DNA from: Paracyclopina nana | Taxonomy: Eukaryota > Arthropoda > Copepoda > Cyclopoida > Cyclopettidae | Length of the DNA stretch: 64,000 bases | Assembly: GCA_019096065.1 (NCBI GenBank) | Contig: JAGUCH010000009.1 | Span: 1,312,001 to 1,376,000 of the forward strand | Direction: 5' to 3' | Shown: one piece after another, positions 48,701 through 60,700 of the stretch | How the letters are laid out: each line of letters starts with the position of its first letter | Numbering within the stretch: position 1 is the stretch's first letter | Position numbers and translations under genes: made by a program | The notes under the pieces: model-generated | Databases searched by the model: none | What the model saw: only the letters and a program-made list of their open reading frames with translations | What the model was told of the DNA's origin: nothing

Positions 48701-51700
48701 CCAAAAAACATTTAAAAAATAATTAAATGAATTTTAATTACCATTAGCAATGCTGACAGCTAGAGCTGAGGCCGAATCCAAGTGCTCGTCCTCGTGGATG
48801 ATATTGTTGTGCAACAGAGACTGGTGCAGCAGTGATTTGCTTTTGCCGTTGTTTGGCGGCGCCACCATCGACGAGGAACCAGATCCTGTGGAAGTTGTCT
48901 CCGAAATGGAAGATCCTGAGGAGAATGGAGGCAACGACCGATCTGACGGCGATGGCGAAGAGGGAGGAGGCGCCGTCCTCGGAGAAGAATCGAGCCGCGA
49001 GTTTTGGGCCAGAAGTTGAGGCTGCAGCCTCGGAGATGAAAAAGCAGTCGTCAAATTGGCAGCACTTGACCTCCGCCTGGGATTGAACTTCGGGGCCTCT
49101 TTGAATGAGACTGAAAAAGATGTGAATGGATGATTTAAGGCTAGAAAGCAGAGTCACGTCCCAAGGGAGGATCAGCATAAATTTCACAGCTTTTGCTCCA
49201 CTACCAATGTAGTTAACATTTGAGATGACACACTCCCTAGGGATTTGAGAAAGCAACTCCTGCTACCCATAAATGTGAAAATCGATGGCTCATGAGGAGG
49301 TAGCATGTTACATTTTTTCGTTCTCGTAGCTCTGTCGTAAAATAAATAAGCTAAAAAAGCCAGAAAAGGTTGTGTGACTTCATCGCTGATTTTTTGTCGA
49401 TGTCGTTAAAAAAAAAAAAGAAATCTCAGTTGTCAGTTCAGTTCTACAGATTTTTTTGCAAAACAAACATCAAACTAATGAGAGTCAGCGAACTGATACT
49501 ACACTGATGTGATATTTCCATAGAGATGAGAATTGCTGCACAATTTTTTTTAAAAGCAATTTTCCGCCCTGAAGGATTCTTCTGCGAGATAATGGAAAAG
49601 TTGACCTAGAGTTCGAATTCAGGTGAAAAATGGCGTGTGCAGAAACAGAATCCTCGACATTTCATTGACATTTTGACGACACTTCACGAAAAGAAACCAT
49701 GAAGCTGTTAGATGTAGGCGCCATAAAAGTGGATGCTTTTGGCCTTGAGAACGACCCATGACCAATAGATTAAAACAAACCATCGATTCCATGCAAGAGG
49801 ATGATGAAGACACTTTTGGTGCCACTCAGCAAATTGAAGTTAATGGCAAACTTGGCACACGAGCCTACTGCAGATCCACAACAGCTGATTTGCCAAATAA
49901 GGTTCACACTTCATGGCTGTCAGACATCAACTGGCTGCCACTGATTTAGCCAGTAAAGTAATTGCAGCCAAGATCCCCTCCAATGCAGCGAAGATCCGAT
50001 GATGATGATGATGATGATGGAACGCCTACTGTTCGCGAATGGGGCATTTAGGGCTTCATGATTGCTCATCATGCTTGTAACCAGATGATCATTACTGCCT
50101 TGATCATGCACATTGTGCATGATGATGAGCAACAATAATCACACCTAGCATCAGAATTACTACATCCGCCATGAGGAAATTTGCAATTACTCCTTGAACA
50201 TGGTGATCAGATGTGCAAGTCATCTACGGTGTTCATCCATGATGAGATGCGTCACCAAACAATTAATACTTGATGCGGTTTGACGACATTGGGGCGTTCC
50301 CGTATTGGCCTGTTAGTCAAGTTAAGTTAGGTAAAAAGTTAAGTTTAGTTCAGTTCCGTTCCCAGATATTTATGTAGGTGGAACTTAACTTAGCTTGATT
50401 TTATGTAGTACCAGCTCGCTTGCCCAGCTAAGTTCAGTTGCCAAACTGAACTTAGCTACAAAAAGTGTTCTCATATGCATAGTGCTTGAAGCTCGCTCAA
50501 TTGAGAAAAGCTAACTTTGCTCATCAGCTGCTGATGTACAACACGTTGGCGTGTCAGCTCAGCGGTCAACTGAACATTGCTAAAACGAATCGAACTTGGC
50601 TGGAACAAGCTGAACTTAACTGATCAAGTAAGGTTACTGCTTTAGCAACGTAACTTGAATAAAAATTCGAATATGGGATCGCCCTATTTTCACTTTTGTC
50701 GCAAGATTCAATTTTTTGACGCATTATTGCTGGCCCAAAATCAAATAGTAAATGAGAGTCATCATTTGGTTTTCATGATATTGAAATCGAACTATGAAGG
50801 AAAAAGTGTCTTTGCGCCAGGATTTTCCTTGAAACCATGAAATCGCCTTTTGGAATGCTTGATCTCTCCTTGGCATGGCTGTGGCATGTAAAAATACCAA
50901 TTTTGGCCATTTCAACGAGTTTTACATGAGGCGATCTTCGAAGCAGAAAATTATGAGGAGTTTCAAAGTTCCCACATTCCAACAACCATAGCAATAAAAC
51001 TTCCATTTAGGTCAAGATCCAATTGGCATGGTATGGGAAGCTGCAATAAAAAAACATGCTCCTCTTCCTCGACTTTTTTTCCAGTTTCCTTGACTAATGC
51101 AAATTCAAAGCTTATTATTTTTGCTGTCAAATATGGCCATTTGTTTGAATTGATTTCTTTTTTGCTGCCCTGAGGTCTGCTTTGTTCGATAATAACCCAG
51201 CCAAGATGGCCAAAAAAGGGTATGATGAGTACTTTTATGGGGAGGTGGAACTAATCTCCTTCTCCCCATAATAATGGCAAAAGTATATATAGGTCAGTGC
51301 CATAGAAGAGATTTGAGATTTTACCCTGATTTTTGGTGTCAGGACACAAGAATTCAGATGACCTGCAACATTCTTGCATGATGCACGCACGTGGTAAAAT
51401 CACGCCAAGGACTTGTAAAATGAATGTCAGAAATGGTCGCCATCTTAGATTATTCCATGGGTGGAGCTGGAACCTTTTCCCCAGGATTTTCCACATAAAT
51501 TCCCTTTGGCAGGAACATAAACTCGCAATTGTTAAAATGCATGACTAGGGTTTCACACAAATCTAATCTTTGAGTTCCAAGTTCAATGCTCCGTTCATGT
51601 ACTAATGCACCTTGTTTAAAGCGTGCTCTGTGCGAAAACCTTGCATTCTAACGATATATGGGCTCATTATCTTCCGCGTCTTTGATCGTGGCATGCTTAC

Positions 51701-54700
51701 GGTTGTTATCGCTTCTTATTTACTGACATCGCAACCTCGTCAGTAAATAAGAACCGACAACAACCGCAACCATGCTACGATCAAAGACGCGGAAGATAAT
51801 GAGCCATGGAATACTTTCTTGGTGCATGTAGATGAACAAGGCACAAATATGGCTCTCGGAAGCGAATGCTCAAAAATAGTCGGGTTTTCGGCAAGGCTGT
51901 AATTTTAAGCAGCCCTTCTTTGAATACATTTTGCCGGTGGTGGTCAGTACTAAAAAATATGCAATTTCTGTCTTGTCAGATCAGGGGTATGACTACTTCC
52001 ATATGGAGTTATTCACAAAGAGGCTGTAATTTAGGCTACTAGCCTGGCCATTATTGTAATTAGGTGCGAGTCTGGCTTTTGATGTTATTGCCATGGGGGC
52101 TTTTAGAGCCGTCGTTTTTGGGTAGAACCAATATAATATTACTTCATGGAATTACTTCTGGTAACCCCTCCATAAAAGACACACTAGACATTCTACAAAA
52201 GCTTTGTCCAATCTGGGCCAAATTCAGTTCAGGAAAAATTACTTTTAAAAACGTACTGATACGATTATTTTTCAAGGCAAGCGCAAATATGTTTAGTTTG
52301 AAATGAGCATGCAGTAGGTGAACGTCACATCAAAAAGTGAGTGCAGTTTTGACACGATTTTTATAGGAGAGCAACCAAGATGGCAGGCGTGAAAAGTTTA
52401 CTTAGAGCAAGCAAATTGCCATAGCTAATGCCTATTTACTATACAGAGCACGAGGCCTGAAAGTTAAAAACGGATCTCATTTCTGAAATGTGATCATTTC
52501 AAGAGGCAAAACTCGAGAATCATTTTTGAGGTCATTTCTCACACACAACGCTTAATTCAGCAGCAACTATTAAGAACTGCTACTACGCTTAATTAAGAAA
52601 ATAATTGCTGTCATGGGAAATAAGCAGCAACAACTGAAGTAATAAACTTCACCAAAACAAGGAATTAAAAATGGGCTTCATTTCTGTGAGTGGACGAAAA
52701 TGCTGCTTTCAGCCAGGGTTTGCTTTGGGGTGGCGAAGGAAAATAGAGGAGCTTGCCAAAAAGGGGATTTGACAATGGTTCATCAAGAAGTTATGTGGCG
52801 TTCACCTAATACAGCACACAATACATGCACAAAAAACGCATCTTGTAAAACATCGAATATTTCGTTAAATGAGACTCCATATAAATGAACTTTCAATTTC
52901 GTTTTCAGTTTTCGATGCTGGAATTGATTGCAAAAGGAAAAACTTTGCGGAGGTCAACGTTGAGGTTGTATTTTTTCCAGCCAGAATTTTCCCATCTTTT
53001 TTTAACTGGCCAAAGCCCAACAGACATGAAAGGAGGGCTTTTTTGGGGGCAGGGAACAAAGGTTACTGTTGCATGAATGCATGTGAAAGAAATTGTTGCA
53101 TCGTGCCCCAAATTAGACAAAGTGAGACTCGAAATGGACGCGTTTATGGCCTTCAACCAAATTGCGGCAGTATAAACCAACAACTTATCTCGTTATCACC
53201 ATTTCGCCATTTTTTCAGGTTTTGCCCTCGCAAATTGCGCTATAAGAGAAAGTGCCAATAATTGAGTACTTCAACCTTATTTGGTTACACAATTGCTCAA
53301 TGCTGTGATAAAACAGCTTTAATTATGGCTGAAGAGAGCTGATACATTGCAATTACGACTGCAATAAAAATGCACTCTGTGATGTTCATCTCCCAGATTG
53401 ACGAAATTTCACGTCCCACATTCAATTCAGTTTAAGGCCCTGTTCACCTGCAATATTTTGCCAAAATAATGGCTATAATAAGCAGGTGAACAGGCCCTAA
53501 AATGAACTAAATCTTAAGTATTTTTCACTTGGCATTTCATGCTACAAAAAAAAATGTGCATTTTCTGCCAAAACCTAAAACACCGACAAAACTTGAAAAT
53601 TGGAAAAATTATGCACTGATTCCATTCATGAAAAAAGACATCTCCCAGAATGCGAACAGGTAGAGCCAATTCTCAATAAGGTCATCATCTACTCAAAAAC
53701 TCGCGTGTCCTTCACTGCGCAAGCACAAAAGATTCTCTCATTCAATATTTATGAAGTTTGACAACTGGATATTATTCATTGCTGTTATCATGATGTTATT
53801 AAAGTCAGCAAAACTGGAACGACCCAACTACACCAATCTCAGCTTCATTTAGGCTAGACAGAAGTTTGCAATACAGTAAATCAGGCAATTTTAAGAGGCC
53901 TCTTAAAAATGGCGGCCGCAATCATCTTTTTACTTTTTTCCAGATAATTTAATTCTCGACATGCGCGGCGGTCTAAAATATCACCGAGCACATTGTTGTG
54001 GGGTGGAGTTCGCTTCTTTTCGAGATCAAGAAATGTGATAGAGTCCGAAGCGTTTCTTGAAATGCAACATGATCTGAAAATGAAGTATATATACACACTG
54101 CGCGAGTATTGCAGTTCCGGATACACCTCTTCCCCTAATTTCATGAAGAGCATCTCTTGAGAAACAAAGCTAATGTTTGTAATGTGGCGTTCATCTACAT
54201 CCTTGATTTTTTTATTATTATTTTTGGCATCGTGACGAAAATCGGTGTTTTCTTGAAGACTTAAAATTTTTTGGCCAAAAGAAGTATTCAAGTCAAATGT
54301 CCTTGTTATGGCACTCGATTGCCAACTTTTCATTTTGTTTTCAGTTCACAATACTGAAAAAAGGATCATCAATGAAAAAGTATCTTTTACGTCCAGATTC
54401 AAGTTTGCTCCTGTAGATGAATGAACTCAGCCAAACTGGAACGACCCAACTACACCAATCTCAGCTTCATTTAGGCTAGACAGAAGTTTGCAATACAGTA
54501 AATCAGGCAATTTTAAGAGGCCTCTTAAAAATGGCGGCCGCAATCATCTTTTTACTTTTTTCCAGATAATTTAATTCTCGACATGCGCGGCGCAGCCATA
54601 TAACATCTGTGCATCGAATTTAATATTCACCTACGCAACAAGGAGCACATATATCCTGATTTTGCCCCATGTTGCATGCCTGGTATATCCTTGATTCGGG

Positions 54701-57700
54701 TTTATCAATCAATCACTCTTAAGTGGCTCGGACTACTAAAAAGGCAATATCAGCTCCCAATTCTTGGGTGTCATGGCAATTTCTGCTTAATTTACAGCTT
54801 CTGCCATGTAACTTGAAATAAATGGAGTACTACTGTTGCATTGGGCTCCTCGCATAACTAATTGCATTCGAGACAACACTTGTAGCCTGAAAATTGAGCC
54901 CGTAGAACCAACTAATGTGCATTCCACGTGTGTGTGGCAACACATGACACGAGCACTGAACTCCCAAGTAATCTAATAAGTAGGAAGCTTCGCTACATAG
55001 ATCCACTTCTTCACGTGATCTTTTGTGACCAAACTGGAGCTGCGACCTGATTTGCTGCACGAGTCGACAAAATTCGACGTAAAGAAACTTTCATCCTTTG
55101 TAAATTATTTTCAGTGTGGCCAACTGAAAACAAAAAGCAAGGAGGAAAATCAACTGTCATAACTTTGCCATTTGCTTTGAAAACTTGAGTGTACCAAAAA
55201 AATGCTTCTTGCTGGTAAAAATGAGAAATGCAATTTATGGCACATAGATGAACACCACATTAAATTTTGCATTAATCAACAATTGCTGACCTTTTCAAAA
55301 TAAGATAAAGTGCCAGTTGGTGCAGAAGTGATGCGAAAAAAGCTCATTTTTTGTCGATATCTGTTCCATGTGTGACTTGGACAAATTAGATCTCCTAGGA
55401 TATGGTCATTAAGGGTAGAGATATTATACTGTGTGCACACTGGTAGCTTAGGGCGGGGGAGAGGCCTCCGCCCCCACAAAACACATTGACCACTCGGACA
55501 AACTAGACGATGATGCTCATTGTTCCCATCATCGAATTTGGGTAGCAACATGACAGCTCATTCTGGCCAAAATTCACAAGTCTATTCAAAGCCAGTTATT
55601 TTTCAAATCTAGTTCTCATTTGGAGCACTTTACTTTGCCATTAATCTGTATTTCAAATTTTAAAAAAAGTTATCGCCAAAATAACTTGGTTTTCTTTCAG
55701 ATTGTAGGAACTGCTTCGTGTCTGTTGTAGCAATTTGAGAGATCGATAAATTGGCCTTCCCAAATGTGTTTTATGTGAGCGTCACCTGGATGGCCTCAGC
55801 TTAATTGTGGCCGATTTATGATGACCAAGGTCCCAATTCAGATGTGCTGTTCTCAACTGAGATCAACGGGGCCTACAGGGCACTCATTTATGAAACCAAA
55901 ATTGGCCATTAAAAACTCCAGGAGTTGCACGAAGGGGAAAAGTCTCCTACTAATTGATGCACAATCTCTCAAAGGCATTCCTGGCCATTCTTTTGAATGA
56001 AACTATTTCTCCTTGGCAAGTTCATCATCTTTATGCCATATTTGGGAGAAATATGAAAGATGAACAGAGCATATATCGAAGTTTCAGTAGCCACCTGTTG
56101 TTACCCATATAAAGGTGCACAATGGAGATTTCTTTCGGCTCTCCTCTCTCACGCCCAACAACTTGGGGCGCGGGCAATTATGTTCGAATTGTCCCTGACT
56201 TTTAGGTGTTGGAGCAGCAGCCAGGGGCAACCAGTTTTTTAATGCATTTTTCGCATATACATAAATACAGTTCCCCTAAGTAATTAATTGAGCGGCCTTG
56301 AGCAAATACCACGCATGCCTTGACAATGGCTGCATCTAATTCAACCCTGCTGTGGGGATAGCGAGGAAATTTGAAAAAATTCCTCACCCCTTCCTGCCCC
56401 TAAGTACTTAATGTCATGATGGCATTAAGAAAAGGCCATCTTTTTGACCTCTTGTCATTTATAATGCGCTTAATCGCAGCCATTACGAAAGTGCGGCCTG
56501 ATACTGCCCAAATGTTCTCGACACAAAACTGCGTCAAGTAGACTCAAAAATTATGAAAAAAGTATGGTACATGCAGAATACTGCAGTTGAAAGCAGAATT
56601 GAATATTTTTATGCAGTTTTTGGCCATAGTGATGAAAAGCCAGCGATTAAGATACATGAGGTCACGGAACCCCATTAGACAGCAGTAGTAGCATTTTTTC
56701 GATCTTAATTGGCGTCCCCTATGTTTACTTTTCATCTGCTCAGTAGATCATCATGATGGGGCCTGTATCGTTGTGAGCCTACCGCCAAATGTGAAATTCA
56801 ATGAGTCAGACATTTTAGCCCTGTAATTTAGATCACGACAGAGGCGCCCTCGGGCTGCAAGAACGGCAACACTTATGCCCTGTTCATGTATTAAGAATGC
56901 CTCAAGGTATGGAAAAAATTGTCATAAGGAAAAGTGAATCTGTTGCTGACTGCCGCTCTACAAGTTCAGCTTGGGGCCGAGCAGCGTTTTTAATGGCAAT
57001 TTTTGCTATTTTATCTCATGGTTTTCAGCACATTTCAACACAAACTATCTTTCATCATGTTTCTTTCATAAAAGATGAAATTTAACTTTTGATTTTGCTC
57101 AAAAGGACTAAAATGTGGAGCACTTAATAGTCAAAATTAGATTTGTTTACTTTCAAGTTGGCTTAAAGTCGATCTGATTTTTTTAGTATCAGCTGGCGCT
57201 TGTCATAAGACAATTTTTCTCCTTTCCTTGAGGTGTTTTTCGTGCATTTTCCTAAGGAGTTTGGGGCGTACATGAACAGGACATTAAAAGGATGAAATAT
57301 TGGAAATTTCTCCATTTCTCAGCAGTTATGAAATAAAACCTGTGTCTTTAATCGCTGTTATAGAGTTAAAAGCTGACTTACCCACGTCGTCAGGTTTGTG
57401 CCTTTGGATGACATCTGCCAAGTCAAGATTTCCGGCGATGACAGCCACCTGTGGGGGTGCCAAAAAGGCAAAAAAAAAACATTAAATACTTGAATGGAAA
57501 TCCGGTCACGAGTTGAGGTACAGCAGCAAAAAAGCGAGCGGCTTCTGGAAATCTTAATTGGGCATCTCTTTCTTATGACATCAAATGGCGATAGCACGGA
57601 CACCTGGCCACCTTTAACTTGATGGCCATTTCATGCATGTGCATTTTACTACTCTATGATGTGCTGTTCATCTACAGCCTCAAATGAAAAAAAGTTATTT

Positions 57701-60700
57701 TTCCGCAAAGACTTGAAAAAAATTCAGTTTGAATTGGCTTTTTGATTTGAATGGGCTGTTTGGCTGAAAACCATGATTGTGTATTTGAGGTAGATGAACG
57801 CCACATTCAAATCCTCACGTAGATCTTCCAAAGAATCTCCATCTCCAACAGGGGAAGAAATGAGGACCACTTTTGAGATGTATACCTTTGCTTAATGATG
57901 CTTTTACGCAGCTCCTACAAAACTGGTTCTGGATAGCAGCAATATTCTTTGAATACTGGAATACATAATTCTTATCTAGTAAATTAACCAAATGGCTTTT
58001 TCCATCATCAAGAAGAATGAGGCCTTTTTTTTCAAGTTTTTAGCTTTGTGTCCATCAATCTTGGAAAAGTTTGCTGAGGCCACCATCATACCATGATGAT
58101 AACAAACATTCAAGCATGACTCAGTCAAAGTCATGCTGCAGAAATATGAGCTGCGGTCATGAAAAATCTTGACTACTACTGCCACTCTATGCATGATCCA
58201 TTTACATTTGGTGTGTGGCAAAATAATGAAGCTGCGTTCGCCTGCAAGTGCAACGCGGAACCCCCAAAAAACAAAACTTTCCAGATAGAGTTGCATTCAG
58301 AAAGATTATAGAAAAATTGCCGTTATTTGCTTAAGGTATAAAAAGTGTTCGAAAGGCAGTGCAAGAAACAAGTCTTTTGCATATGAATAGTGAGTCAAAC
58401 AAGTTGGGCGCATGCTAGGCCGTTCTCATATTGCCGGAAAAAGCTAAGCTAAGCTAAGCAAACGCTCAACATTTCAAGCAAAGTAGTTGCTTTTTTGTGA
58501 ATGTTGAGCGAAATAACTGGTTTTCGTTGCATAATTTTTACCTTTGCTTAGCTTCTTCCGGCAATATGAGAACGGCTTACAATACTGGTTAATCGTACTT
58601 ATACTACACTTATTGTGTTGTTGGAACCGGGCTTATGCGTTTAAGGGCCTGTTCACCTGCTTATTATGGCCGTTATTTTGGCAAAATATCGAAGAGAAAT
58701 ACTGAGAAACTGAGAATTTTATTATTAGAGTAGGATGGTTTTTGGTACCAATATATCGATTCCGAGGTCAAAAATTGAAAAATGATTGTGCAAGTGCCTG
58801 ATATTTGCAAATATCAGCACAATATCGCGCGTTAGTTTGCTGATAATATTGCAGGTGAACAGGGCCTAACTCGTTCCGCTACGCTCACTTCGCTCGATCG
58901 AGCTGGCTTTTTTCCTACCTGATAAGGCGTTTGCCCGGCAAAATTGAGGGCATTTTTGTCGGCTCCCCGGTAGAGTAAGGTCCTGGCACAAGACTCTTGG
59001 TTATTGACGGCACACACGTGTAGCGGCGTGTTGCCGCTCGCGTTTCTCGCGTTCAATTCCCCACCGTAGTAAAGCAACTGCTCTAGGTGAGCCACGAGGC
59101 CGTTTCTGCAAGCCTGATGCACTTCTTGCCACCCTTGCAAGTCTGTGGCTCCCACTATGGCCCTGTCGTGGAGCAAAAGTTCGCAACACACCACATCTGA
59201 GCCATTGGTCACACAATAGTACAAGGGGGTGAGGCCTTTGAGATCCTTGTAGTTCGGACTGGCTCCCAAGTCCAGCAAAGTCTGCAGAGCCTCGATGTTG
59301 TTCCTGGTGACAGCCCTGTGCAGGGCAGTGCTGCCATCCAGTCGATTTCGGAAATCCACAATGGCCCCTCCATTCACGAGGGCCAACACCATTTTGGAAG
59401 ATCGAGATTTCAGCCCCATGGCCAAGCTGAGTGGAGTTTCTAAAAATAGAAAAGGAAATGAATTGCAAAGCATCATTTATGCCCTGTTCATCTACAACGA
59501 CAAATTCAGTCTTAACTTTAGCAGTCTTACGAAATTTTTTCGTTATTCTATAGCTACAAAAATTGTCTTAAGTGAGCGTAAGATCAGTCGTTAGTGTACG
59601 AATTGGGTAAGCGCGTTGGTCAAGTTAAGCACATTATGGCTAGGGCTGACTAAATCAATTTGTATTTGCCTTTGTTCAAGGGCAAACTTCTAACCTTCCT
59701 TTGGTTTAGTGTGTCCTAACATAAGGATGAGGCTTACTGCAAGTAAAGCCGGCCTGCTAGGGCTGACTAAAACATTCTACCAGGTCTATCATTTCGGTGA
59801 ATTCTTTCTAAAGTTGCATTAGTTTAGTCAATCCTAGAGGGATCGCTAAAATAACACCAGTTTAGTGATGGAACGAGCCGGAAATTTTCAGCTTGATCAA
59901 GCTTCAAGCTTTTTGAAAAGTGTTCGAGCGATCCCAAGCTTTTGAAAATTATTATCAAGCTTTTTCAAGCTCAAAATTTCACATTTCAAGCTTTTTTCAA
60001 GCTTTTCACTTTTTTAGTACTTTAAGATAAAAAATTGTGATTAGTCACCAGATTTGACAAAATTGCCCAAAAAATGTAAAAAAAAATGACAGAAATAGCT
60101 TTAACTTTGATTATGTACTGCATTCCCTTAACTATTTGTTAACTTTAAAATCAGACCTTTTTCTTTTGATTAAAAATGAATTAAGTTTTTTTTGGGTGTC
60201 AAGCTTTTTCAAGCTTTGCATTTTTGGGTTTCAAGCTTTTTCAAGCTTTTCAAAATTTGGTTCGAGCGATCCCAAGCTTTTTGCTTATGTAGCTCAAGCT
60301 GGGTTTCAGCTTCAAGCTTTCAAGCCAAGCTGAAACTCGTTCCATCACTACACCAGTTCTAACAAGCTACGACAGCTAATAGAAATTCGTGGAGTTACGA
60401 CAACTTTTTTCGTAAGGTAGAACAAGAAAGTTACGAAAACATAGCTTGTTCTCATAAAACTCAGTAAGGCAGGCAGTAAGCAAAGCAAGGCACTTTGGAA
60501 GCTCATAACTCAGTAAGTACTGAGCCGATTGGAACCAAATTTGGAGGTATTCATTAGAGCATATTGAAGAATGTTCATGCAAAATTTCATCAGGATCGGA
60601 GAACTCTAAGGAGGTGACTGATTTTTCTCCTTTGCTTAACTGATTTGCCTCACTTTCAGTAAGGCGGCCTTAGCGTCCTCCGATCCGGATGAAAATTGGC

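Noticed and set aside
56897..57085. Short ORF starting MPQGMEKIVIRKSESV
   Set aside because: It lies wholly inside a family-1 MITE and recurs with the copy at 13.4 kb; no coding support.
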